DNA from: Pseudomonas baltica
GTDB lineage: Bacteria; Pseudomonadota; Gammaproteobacteria; Pseudomonadales; Pseudomonadaceae
Length of the DNA stretch: 64,000 nt
NCBI RefSeq assembly: GCF_014235765.1
Contig: NZ_JACMYH010000005.1
Location: 1 to 64,000 of the forward strand
Direction: 5' to 3'
Shown here: positions 17,619 through 25,026 of the stretch, one piece after another
Position numbering within the stretch: position 1 is the stretch's first letter
Layout of the letters: the number at the start of each line of letters is the position of its first letter
Translations under genes and position numbers: made by a program
The notes under the pieces: model-generated
What the model was told of the DNA's origin: nothing
What the model saw: the letters and a program-made list of their open reading frames with translations, nothing else
Databases searched by the model: none

Positions 17619-18661
17619 TGCAGGTGCTCGAGCAGGCGCCGCGCGGCTTCCTGGCCACTGAGCCAGGCGCCTTCGACGCGGCCTGACAGGCACCAGTCGC
17701 CGCACACGTACAGGCCCAGGTCGGGGTCGGCCAGCGCACCCCATTCATGGGGCTGAGCCGGGCGCGCGTAGAGCCAGCGATGGGCGATGCTGAAGCTTGG
17801 CGCAGGCATCGGGCAGTTCACCAGCTCGGCGAAGGCGCCATGCAGCTGTTCGATCACCGCCTCGCGGGACAGGTCGATGTGCTGCTTGCTCCACGCGCTG
17901 GTGGCGTGCAGTACCCAGGTGTCGCTGCTGTCGTCACGGCCGGGCTTGCTGCCGCTTCGCGCCAGCCAGTCCAACGCACTGTCCTGCACGAAGCAGCCCT
18001 GCATCGGCGTGTCCAGCGGCGTAGCGAAACTCAGCGCCACCGACCAGGTAGGGTCCATCTTGACCCCGGCCACCTGCGTGGCGAGCTTGGGCGCACTGGC
18101 CAGCAGCGCCGTGGCCTGGGGCGCCGGCACAGCGAGCACGACGTGGCTGAAGGGTCCATGGCTGGTGCCCTCTGCATCCAGCAGCTCCCAGAATTCCTCG
18201 CCCTTGAACACCTCGGCGATGCGGCAGGAAAAAGCGGCAGGCAGGTCGACGGCCATGGTCTTGGCAATGGCGCTCATGCGTGGTGCGCCGACCCAGCGTA
18301 CCTGCTCGTCCGGCGACGGGCTGAGGCGACCCTGCTTGGCGTTGTACAGCGATGGCGACCACGGCTGCACGCAACCTTCGGCCTGCCATTGCTGGACCTG
18401 CGCCACGAAGCGCCGGTCGCGGGCCGTGAAATACTGCGCGCCCAGATCGATGGAACCGACCTCGCTGCGTTTGCTGGACATGCGGCCGCCCACACCGCGC
18501 GCCTTGTCGAACAACTGCACGGCATGGCCAGCCTTGTGCAACGCCTGGGCAGCGGAGAGGCCGGCCATGCCGGTACCGATGATTGCAATGGATACGGTCG
18601 CTGCAGGTCCAGTCGTCGTAGATGAAGTCGGCGTAGGTAAACTCGGCGTAGGTAAACTCAT
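17615..18661 (-). CDS. FAD/NAD(P)-dependent amine-oxidase-like oxidoreductase
   Basis: A 348-aa flavoprotein. The dinucleotide-binding motif IAIIGTGMAGLSAAQAL is at about residues 25-41, followed by LFDKARGVGGRMSS (FAD contact) and the C-terminal motif LYVCGDWCLSGRVEGAWLSG. Substrate unknown; it resembles the RenH/amine oxidase group. The first 22 residues are a low-complexity Ser/Pro/Thr stretch encoded by a 15-bp tandem repeat; homologues usually begin at SIAIIGTG. The ATG has GAGG upstream, so I keep it. Its promoter region carries a degenerate PplR-type site (18720-18743), suggesting light control with the phrB operon. Confidence 0.85.
   Translation of the reverse strand: MSLPTPSLPTPTSSTTTGPAATVSIAIIGTGMAGLSAAQALHKAGHAVQLFDKARGVGGRMSSKRSEVGSIDLGAQYFTARDRRFVAQVQQWQAEGCVQPWSPSLYNAKQGRLSPSPDEQVRWVGAPRMSAIAKTMAVDLPAAFSCRIAEVFKGEEFWELLDAEGTSHGPFSHVVLAVPAPQATALLASAPKLATQVAGVKMDPTWSVALSFATPLDTPMQGCFVQDSALDWLARSGSKPGRDDSSDTWVLHATSAWSKQHIDLSREAVIEQLHGAFAELVNCPMPAPSFSIAHRWLYARPAQPHEWGALADPDLGLYVCGDWCLSGRVEGAWLSGQEAARRLLEHLQ
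18614..18658. repeat. 15-bp tandem repeat within the oxidoreductase N terminus
   Basis: Two identical copies of CGGCGTAGGTAAACT (18629-18643, 18644-18658) are preceded by a degenerate third copy (18614-18628, 11 of 15 matches). In the oxidoreductase frame each unit encodes Ser-Leu-Pro-Thr-Pro. Fifteen bases keep the frame, so copy number can vary without inactivating the gene. Confidence 0.85.
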
Positions 18662-18719
18662 AGTGCCCTCGTAACAGCTTCGTAAGCGCTATGCGCACGT
18701 GTGTTCGGAAAAACAAACC

Positions 18720-18743
18720 TGTACAAAAGACTTAATAAGTATA
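18720..18743. promoter_or_regulatory. Degenerate PplR/LitR-type operator in a divergent promoter
   Basis: TGTACA (18720-18725), 12 bp, then AGTATA (18738-18743). This fits T(G/A)TACA-N12-TGTA(C/T)A with one mismatch, at the first base of the second half. It lies 59 bp upstream of the oxidoreductase start and between it and the divergent epimerase gene. It overlaps AT-rich candidate -10 sequences on both strands. Confidence 0.55.
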
Positions 18744-18866
18744 AGTTAACGGGATCCTTTTTGCTCAGGTGTCCTATGGTTCATGAGAGAGGCACGCGGA
18801 TGGAAAGTGCCTGTCTCATGAAAATAGACTAGCGCTGCAGACGCAACGCCACATTGGAGAAACCTT

Positions 18867-19769
18867 ATGCACATATTGCTGACCGGCGGCACCGGGCTCA
18901 TCGGCCGCAAGCTTTGCCAGCACTGGGTAGGGCAGGGGCATCGGCTGACGGTGCTCAGTCGCCAGCCGGGACAGGTCAAGCAGCTGTGCGGAGCCAGCGT
19001 GCGTGGCGTGGCGCAGCTCGAGGAAATCGGCGACGAAACCGTGGATGCAGTGGTCAATCTGGCCGGCGCGCCGATTGCCGACCGTCCGTGGACGGCGCGG
19101 CGCCGGGCGTTGCTGTGGAGCAGTCGGATCACCCTCACCGAGCGCCTTCTGGCATGGCTGGAAAGCCGTGCGCAGCGGCCCGAAGTGTTGATTTCCGGCT
19201 CGGCGGTAGGCTGGTATGGCGATGGTGGCGAACGTGAATTGAACGAGACTTCGCAGCCGGTCAAGGAGGACTTCGCCAGTCACTTGTGCATTGCCTGGGA
19301 AGAGACGGCCCTGCGCGCCGAAGCGTTGGGCGTGCGGGTGGTGCTGGTACGCACCGGGCTGGTGCTGGCAAGTCAGGGCGGCTTTCTCAAGCGCCTTGTG
19401 CTGCCGTTCAAGCTGGGGCTGGGAGGCCCGATCGGCAGTGGCCGGCAATGGATGCCGTGGGTTCATATCGACGATCAAATCGCCTTGATTGATTTTCTCT
19501 TGCACCAGACCCAGTGCCGCGGTCCCTATAATGCCTGCGCGCCGGAGCCGGTGCGCAACCGTGAATTCGCACGACAACTGGGACGTGCCCTGCATCGCCC
19601 GGCTTTCCTGCCGCTGCCGTCGCTGTTGCTCAAGGCGGGGCTCGGCGAGCTGTCAGGGCTGTTGCTCGGTGGCCAGCGCGCACGCCCGGTGGCGCTGCAG
19701 GCCGCAGGTTTCAATTTCCGCTACAGCGAACTATCCGCCGCCCTGACCGAACTGTCGCGGCGCCTCTGA
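18867..19769 (+). CDS. TIGR01777-family NAD(P)-dependent epimerase
   Basis: SDR-type sugar-nucleotide epimerase-like protein, 300 aa. The N-terminal Rossmann motif ILLTGGTGLIGRKL (residues 3-16) is followed by NLAGAPIADRPW and ISGSAVGWYGDGG (active-site Tyr). The DUF1731 C-terminal domain covers about 245-300. The physiological substrate of this family is not established. It shares an upstream region with the oxidoreductase and is followed 33 bp later by hemH. Confidence 0.88.
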   Translation: MHILLTGGTGLIGRKLCQHWVGQGHRLTVLSRQPGQVKQLCGASVRGVAQLEEIGDETVDAVVNLAGAPIADRPWTARRRALLWSSRITLTERLLAWLESRAQRPEVLISGSAVGWYGDGGERELNETSQPVKEDFASHLCIAWEETALRAEALGVRVVLVRTGLVLASQGGFLKRLVLPFKLGLGGPIGSGRQWMPWVHIDDQIALIDFLLHQTQCRGPYNACAPEPVRNREFARQLGRALHRPAFLPLPSLLLKAGLGELSGLLLGGQRARPVALQAAGFNFRYSELSAALTELSRRL

Positions 19770-19802
19770 GCTCTAAACGACGAACCTGAAATAGGACGCT
19801 GC

Positions 19803-20828
19803 ATGACCGATCACGCCCTGCTGCTGGTCAACCTGGGGTCGCCCGCATCGACCCAGGTGGCCGATGTACGTAGCTATCTCAACCAGTTCCTGATGGACCC
19901 TTATGTCATCGACGTGCCGTGGCCGCTGCGGCGTCTGATCGTGTCGCTGATTCTGGTCAAGCGCCCCGTGCAATCGGCACACGCCTATGCCTCGATCTGG
20001 TGGGAGGACGGCTCGCCGCTGGTGGTCCTGACCCGGCGCCTGCAGGCGGTCATGGCCGAGCAGTGGCGCCATGGTCCGGTGGAAGTCGCCATGCGTTATG
20101 GCGAGCCTTCGCTGGATACGGCGCTCGCGCGCCTGGCCGAGCAGGGGGTGCAGAAAGTCACCCTGGCTCCGCTTTATCCTCAGTTCGCCCAGAGCACCGT
20201 GACCACGGTGATCGAGCAGGCACGCAAAGTGGTGCGCGAGCGCAAGCTGGCCATGCAATTCAGCGTGCTGCAGCCCTTCTATGACCAGCCGGAATACGTG
20301 GATGCCTTGGTGGCCAGTGCCAAGCCCTACCTGGCGCAACCCCATGACCACCTGTTGATGAGCTTCCACGGACTGCCCGAACGGCACCTGACCAAGATCG
20401 ACCCTACCGGCGGCCACTGTCTGCGTTCCGCCGACTGCTGCCAGAATGCCCCGCCTGAAGTGCTTGCCGTCTGCTATCGCGCGCAGTGCCTGCGTACGGC
20501 CAGTGCCTTCGCCGAGCGCATGGGCCTTGCCGACGGTAGCTGGTCGGTGTCCTTCCAGTCGCGACTGGGCCGGGCCAAGTGGATCGAGCCCTACACCGAG
20601 GCGCGTCTGGATGAACTGGCCAAACAAGGGGTGAAGAAGTTGCTGGTGATGTGCCCGGCGTTCGTCGCCGATTGCATCGAGACCCTGGAGGAGATCGGCG
20701 ACCGTGGGCGCGAGCAGTTCTGCGAGGCGGGGGGCGAGGAGTTGGTGCTGGTGCCGTGCCTGAATGATCACCCGCAATGGGGTGAAGCGTTGAATACCCT
20801 GTGCGAGCGGGCACCCTTGATGCTTTGA
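19803..20828 (+). CDS. hemH: Ferrochelatase
   Basis: Inserts ferrous iron into protoporphyrin IX, the last step of heme synthesis. Landmarks are LLVNLGSPAS at the N terminus, the conserved active-site His in LLMSFHGLPERH (about 185), and CPAFVADCIETLEEIG near the C terminus. 341 aa is typical. It lies 33 bp after the epimerase gene on the same strand, so it may share that possibly light-responsive promoter; free porphyrin is phototoxic, so coordination would make sense (inference). Confidence 0.97.
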   Translation: MTDHALLLVNLGSPASTQVADVRSYLNQFLMDPYVIDVPWPLRRLIVSLILVKRPVQSAHAYASIWWEDGSPLVVLTRRLQAVMAEQWRHGPVEVAMRYGEPSLDTALARLAEQGVQKVTLAPLYPQFAQSTVTTVIEQARKVVRERKLAMQFSVLQPFYDQPEYVDALVASAKPYLAQPHDHLLMSFHGLPERHLTKIDPTGGHCLRSADCCQNAPPEVLAVCYRAQCLRTASAFAERMGLADGSWSVSFQSRLGRAKWIEPYTEARLDELAKQGVKKLLVMCPAFVADCIETLEEIGDRGREQFCEAGGEELVLVPCLNDHPQWGEALNTLCERAPLML

Positions 20829-20876
20829 CGCTGAATCTGCCAGCAGGGAGCGCCGCCATGGCGCTCCCTGACGGCT

Positions 20877-22139
20877 TCAGGCCTGCGAGTCCTTTTTCCA
20901 GTCACCATGCCCCGGCAGCAACAGGTTCAGGGCAATCGCCACCACGGCGCACAGGGCAATGCCCTTGAGGCCGAAGTCATCGGGCCCGGTTCCGGTGCCG
21001 ACCAGCACCCCGCCGATACCGAACACCAGGGTTACCGAGACGATCACCAGGTTGCGCGCCTCGGCCATGTCGACCTTGTGACGAATCATCGTGTTCAGGC
21101 CCACCGCTGCGATGGAACCGAACAGCAGGCACAGGATGCCGCCCATCACCGGTACCGGAATGCTCTGCAGCAGCGCGCCGAACTTGCCGACGAACGCCAG
21201 GCTGATCGCGAAGATCGACGCCCAGGTCATGATCTTGGGGTTGTAGTTCTTGGTCAGCATGACCGCGCCGGTCACTTCCGCATAAGTGGTATTGGGCGGT
21301 CCGCCGAACAGGCCGGCGGCAGTGGTGGCAATGCCATCGCCCAGCAGGGTGCGGTGCAGGCCGGGTTTCTTCAGGTAGTCACGACCGGTCACGCTGCCCA
21401 CGGCGATCACGCCACCAATGTGCTCGATGGCCGGTGCCAGCGCCACGGGCACAATGAACAGGATGGCCTGCCAGTTGAACGCCGGCGCCGTGAAGTGTGG
21501 CAGGGCCAGCCAGGAAGCTGCGGCGATCTTGGCCGTGTCCACCACACCGAAGACGAATGCCATGGCGAAGCCCACCAGTACCCCGGCGATGATCGGCACC
21601 AGGCGAAAGATGCCCTTGCCGAACACGGCGACGACGATGGTGGTGAGCAGCGCCGGCATGGAGATCCACATGGCTGTGGCGTAGGGGATCAGTTCGGTGC
21701 CATCGCCGGCCTTGCCCATCGCCATGTTGGCGGCGATCGGCGCCATCGCCAGGCCGATGGAGATCACGACCGGGCCGATTACCACGGGCGGCAGCAGGCG
21801 ATCGATGAAGCCGGTGCCCTTGATCTTCACTGCAAGCCCAAGGAAGGTGTAGACGAATCCGGCCGCCATGATCCCGCCCATCGTCTCGGCCAGGCCGAAC
21901 TGGCCCTTGGCGAGAATGATCGGTGTGATGAAAGCAAAGCTCGATGCCAGGAATACCGGCACCTGACGACCCGTCACCAGTTGGAACAGCAACGTGCCCA
22001 GGCCCGCAGTGAACAGCGCCACGTTCGGGTCCAGGCCAGTGATCAGCGGCATCAGTACCAGCGCGCCGAACGCCACGAAGAGCATTTGCGCGCCTGACAG
22101 CACCTGCCGCCAGAGCGGATCGTTGAACTCGTCCTGCAT
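20877..22139 (-). CDS. uraA: Uracil permease (NCS2 family)
   Basis: Uracil:proton symporter with about 14 transmembrane segments. Family motifs include the substrate-site region IEHIGGVIAVGSVTGRDY and GLFGGPPNTTYAEVTG. 420 aa is normal. It begins 3 bp after the upp stop on the same strand, the conserved upp-uraA salvage operon that imports uracil and converts it to UMP. Confidence 0.96.
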   Translation of the reverse strand: MQDEFNDPLWRQVLSGAQMLFVAFGALVLMPLITGLDPNVALFTAGLGTLLFQLVTGRQVPVFLASSFAFITPIILAKGQFGLAETMGGIMAAGFVYTFLGLAVKIKGTGFIDRLLPPVVIGPVVISIGLAMAPIAANMAMGKAGDGTELIPYATAMWISMPALLTTIVVAVFGKGIFRLVPIIAGVLVGFAMAFVFGVVDTAKIAAASWLALPHFTAPAFNWQAILFIVPVALAPAIEHIGGVIAVGSVTGRDYLKKPGLHRTLLGDGIATTAAGLFGGPPNTTYAEVTGAVMLTKNYNPKIMTWASIFAISLAFVGKFGALLQSIPVPVMGGILCLLFGSIAAVGLNTMIRHKVDMAEARNLVIVSVTLVFGIGGVLVGTGTGPDDFGLKGIALCAVVAIALNLLLPGHGDWKKDSQA

Positions 22140-22142
22140 GGG

Positions 22143-22781
22143 TCAGGCGTCCTTCTGCTTGGTGCCGAAGATCTTGTCACCGGCATCGCCCAGCCCGGGG
22201 ATGATGTAGCCATGCTCGTTCAGGCGCTCGTCGATCGAGGCGGTGTAGATCTGCACGTCGGGATGTGCCTTTTCCACGGCGGCAATGCCCTCGGGGGCAG
22301 CCACCAGCACCATGGCGCGGATTTCCTTGCAGCCGGCCTTCTTCAACAGGTCGATGGTGGCAACCATGGAACTGCCGGTGGCCAGCATCGGGTCGATGAT
22401 CATCGCCAGGCGCTCGTCGATTTCATCGACCAGCTTTTCCAGGTAGGTGTGCGCCTGCAACGTATCTTCGTTGCGCGCAACGCCGACGGCGCTGACCTTG
22501 GCACCCGGGATCAGGCTGAGCACGCCGTCGAGCATGCCGATGCCGGCGCGCAGGATGGGCACCACGGTGATTTTCTTGCCCGCGATCTTTTCGACCACCA
22601 CCGGGCCGGCCCAGCCTGCAATTTCGTAGTTTTCCAGGGGCAGATCCTTGGTGGCCTCGTAGGTGAGCAGGGCTCCCACTTCCTGGGCGAGCTCGCGGAA
22701 GTTCTTGGTGCTGATGTCGGCACGGCGCATGAGGCCGAGCTTGTGGCGGATCAGCGGGTGGCGGATCTCACGGATAGGCAT
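22143..22781 (-). CDS. upp: Uracil phosphoribosyltransferase
   Basis: Converts uracil and PRPP to UMP. The PRPP-binding loop MIIDPMLATGSSM and the C-terminal uracil-binding region YIIPGLGDAGDK are intact. The frame is open upstream, but ATG 22779-22781 gives the family start MPIREIRHPLIRHKLG and the usual 212 aa. First gene of upp-uraA, divergent from hpt across 172 bp that should hold both promoters. Confidence 0.97.
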   Translation of the reverse strand: MPIREIRHPLIRHKLGLMRRADISTKNFRELAQEVGALLTYEATKDLPLENYEIAGWAGPVVVEKIAGKKITVVPILRAGIGMLDGVLSLIPGAKVSAVGVARNEDTLQAHTYLEKLVDEIDERLAMIIDPMLATGSSMVATIDLLKKAGCKEIRAMVLVAAPEGIAAVEKAHPDVQIYTASIDERLNEHGYIIPGLGDAGDKIFGTKQKDA

Positions 22782-22953
22782 GGGGAAAGGCTCCGAACGG
22801 GCAAAAAAACGGCGGTAGATTAATCTATTGTATCGGGCTGTCCTATAGACATACTGCACGTTAGTGCATGAAAGCCTGGATTGTGCTTGATTCATGCCAG
22901 GTGTGTGCGTACCTTTGCCCGCTTTTCTTCCACCGCCCCCCTTGGAGAGCGTC

Positions 22954-23511
22954 ATGTCCGCTGATCTCGAGCACATCCGTCAAGTCATGCGAGAGGCCGA
23001 CTGCCTGTACACAGAAGCCCAGGTCGAGGCTGCCATCGCCAAGGTCGGCGCGCAGATCAACGCTGAACTGGCTGACCGCAACCCCGTGGTGTTCTGCGTG
23101 ATGAACGGCGGGCTGATCTTCTCCGGCAAGCTGCTGACCCATCTGGATTTCCCACTGGAGGCGTCGTACCTGCACGCCACCCGCTATCGCAACGAAACCC
23201 GCGGCGGCGATCTGTTCTGGAAGGCCAAGCCGGAAATCTCTTTCATCGACCGCGACGTGCTGATCATCGATGACATCCTGGACGAGGGCCACACGCTCAG
23301 CGCCATCATCGATTTCTGCAAGCACGCCGGCGCCCGCGCCGTGCACACCGCCGTGCTGATCGACAAGGACCACGACCGCAAGGCCAGTCCCGACCTCAAG
23401 GCCGACTTCGTGGGTCTGCCGTGCATCGACCGTTATATCTTCGGTTACGGCATGGACTACAAGGGCTACTGGCGCAACGCTGCGGGTATCTTCGCCGTCA
23501 AGGGGATGTAA
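22954..23511 (+). CDS. hpt: Hypoxanthine-guanine phosphoribosyltransferase
   Basis: Purine salvage enzyme making IMP or GMP from the base and PRPP. The PRPP loop VLIIDDILDEGHT is at about residues 106-118 and FCVMNGGLIFSGKLL at about 47. The ATG at 22954 has GGAGAG upstream and gives 185 aa, the Pseudomonas length; earlier in-frame ATGs lack a site. Confidence 0.95.
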   Translation: MSADLEHIRQVMREADCLYTEAQVEAAIAKVGAQINAELADRNPVVFCVMNGGLIFSGKLLTHLDFPLEASYLHATRYRNETRGGDLFWKAKPEISFIDRDVLIIDDILDEGHTLSAIIDFCKHAGARAVHTAVLIDKDHDRKASPDLKADFVGLPCIDRYIFGYGMDYKGYWRNAAGIFAVKGM

Positions 23512-23575
23512 GGCCTCCCTCCCGAGACCGACCCCGGGTTTATTGCATTCCTCCAGACCCATGGCACGCACCGCC

Positions 23576-23854
23576 GACGCGGCTCGCGCCGCTGCTACAG
23601 GGATTGCGGGCGCTGTCGGACGTGGCTTGCGCCGCTGCTACAGGGGTCGCGGGCGCTGTCGGACGCGGCTTGCGCCGCTGCTACAGGGATTGCGGGCGCT
23701 GTCGGACGCGGCTTGCGCCGCTGCTACAGGGGTTGCGGGCGCTGCCGGACGCGGCTTGCGCCGCTGCTACAGGGATTGCGGGCGCTGTCGGACGCGGCTT
23801 GCGCCGCTGCTACAGGGATTGCGTCGTTCTTGTAGCAGCGGCGCGAGCCGCGTC
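23576..23854. repeat. REP array with 43-bp period (six direct copies plus one inverted)
   Basis: Six copies of a 25-bp core, GACGCGGCTTGCGCCGCTGCTACAG with small variations, recur every 43 bp (starts 23576, 23619, 23662, 23705, 23748, 23791). They are closed by one inverted copy at 23830-23854. The near-identical spacers show expansion by tandem duplication. This is the Pseudomonas REP/BIME type and fills most of the 412-bp gap between hpt and the next gene. It is not coding, although frames run through it. Confidence 0.9.
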
Positions 23855-23923
23855 CGGCCTCGCTGCAGACCCGCCCTCCTTACAACATGCTAAAGTCCGC
23901 GGCTCTTCCACAAGGAGCCGCCC

Positions 23924-24403
23924 ATGCGCCTGACCGTTGCCGCCATTGCTTTGCTGACCTGTCTGCCGCTGGCCGCAGCGCCTGTGCATGGACTCGTACA
24001 TGAACAGTTCCTGCCGCCCGATGAGCAGTCCCTGCGCGAAGGCGATCCGCAGCAGCAACTGGTGCAGGTGACCAGCTACTCGGTGGTCATGGGCAATCAG
24101 CGCCTTTCCAACCAGCAGCCCATACCGGTGACCGCGCCCATGCTGTTGCGCTTGAAGGGCAAGGCATTGAGCAAGGACGCGAAACTGGCCGAAGTGCTGA
24201 TCACCTTCGATGGCGAGAGCAAAAGCCTGAAGCGGCCAGCCTTCGATGCGGCCACTGGCACCTTGGCCCTGACCTATCCGCTGAGCCAGTACCGGATCCT
24301 GCTCGACCTGCTGCGAAACGACACCGTCTACGTGCAGTTCCTCAGCTACCCCAATGGGCATGTCTGGGCCGATCTGCACACCGGCAGCCTACGCGCGCGT
24401 TGA
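23924..24403 (+). CDS. Conserved exported protein of unknown function
   Basis: 159 aa with an N-terminal signal peptide (MRLTVAAIALLTCLPLAAA, cleavage near residue 19), so periplasmic or envelope-associated. The mature part is soluble and mixed beta, with no cysteines, transmembrane segments or motif I recognise. It ends with a conserved-looking YPNGHVWADLHTGSLRAR. It sits in an apparent pair with the PA4642-type gene 68 bp downstream, and both are enclosed by REP arrays. Confidence 0.75.
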   Translation: MRLTVAAIALLTCLPLAAAPVHGLVHEQFLPPDEQSLREGDPQQQLVQVTSYSVVMGNQRLSNQQPIPVTAPMLLRLKGKALSKDAKLAEVLITFDGESKSLKRPAFDAATGTLALTYPLSQYRILLDLLRNDTVYVQFLSYPNGHVWADLHTGSLRAR

Positions 24404-24471
24404 GCCCATCGCCAAGCCGAGGGTAAACTGCCTGCCCCGTGAATGACCGTGATAGCGAGTTGGAGTCGGTA

Positions 24472-24753
24472 ATGCGTAAAGACAAGAAGCAATTGATTGG
24501 CGACGAGATCGGCGATGAGCAGATCAAGCTGTTCCTGAATTTCGAGCCGGTCGATGCCACCTCGCCGTCGCTGCACAAGCTGATCAAGGCGTACCGTGGC
24601 CTGCGCGTCGATGATTTCGCACGCTTTCTGGTGTTCTTCAAGGAAGCCGGTTACGAGCTCGACGGCAAGGACGAGCACGGCAACGATTTCATCACCTTGA
24701 TTCGCAACCAGCGCAACGCCCAGGAATACATCGACCTGATCCAGCGAGCCTGA
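24472..24753 (+). CDS. PA4642-family protein
   Basis: 93-aa acidic cytoplasmic protein with the family core IGDEIGDEQIKLFLNFEPVDATSPS at residues 8-32 and LHKLIKAYRGLRVDDFARFL after it. Function unknown, but it is highly conserved in Pseudomonas near mqo. I start at ATG 24472, with GGAG 8 nt upstream, rather than at an earlier in-frame ATG. A REP element follows 8 bp after the stop. Confidence 0.85.
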   Translation: MRKDKKQLIGDEIGDEQIKLFLNFEPVDATSPSLHKLIKAYRGLRVDDFARFLVFFKEAGYELDGKDEHGNDFITLIRNQRNAQEYIDLIQRA

Positions 24754-24761
24754 AACGACCC

Positions 24762-25008
24762 CTGTAGCAGCGGCGCAAGCCGCGTCGGCGGCACGCGCGG
24801 TTGTCTGTAGAAACGCGGTGAGCCCGGACGCGGCTTGCACCGCTGCTACAAGGGCGGTGTGCACGGACGCGGCTTGCACCGCTGCTACAAAGGCGGTGTG
24901 CACGGACGCGGCTTGCACCGCTGCTACAAGGGCGGTGCCACCGGACGCGGCTTGCACTGCTGCTACGGGAGCGATGCAATTCCCTGTAGCAGCGGCGCGA
25001 GCCGCGTC
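24762..25008. repeat. REP array with 39-bp period, flanked by inverted copies
   Basis: Four direct cores (GACGCGGCTTGCACCGCTGC type) begin at 24827, 24866, 24905 and 24944, a 39-bp period. One inverted copy lies on each side (24762-24786 and 24984-25008). The family is the same as the array at 23576 but the spacer differs. It separates the PA4642-type gene from the convergent mqo, whose stop is 18 bp away. Confidence 0.9.
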
Positions 25009-25026
25009 GGCGGTACATGCGGTGTA

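Noticed and set aside
23421..23933. Long open frames through the REP array predicting Arg/Ala/Cys-rich proteins
   Set aside because: The translations only repeat the 43-bp unit, have no start signals, and run on both strands because the repeat lacks stops.
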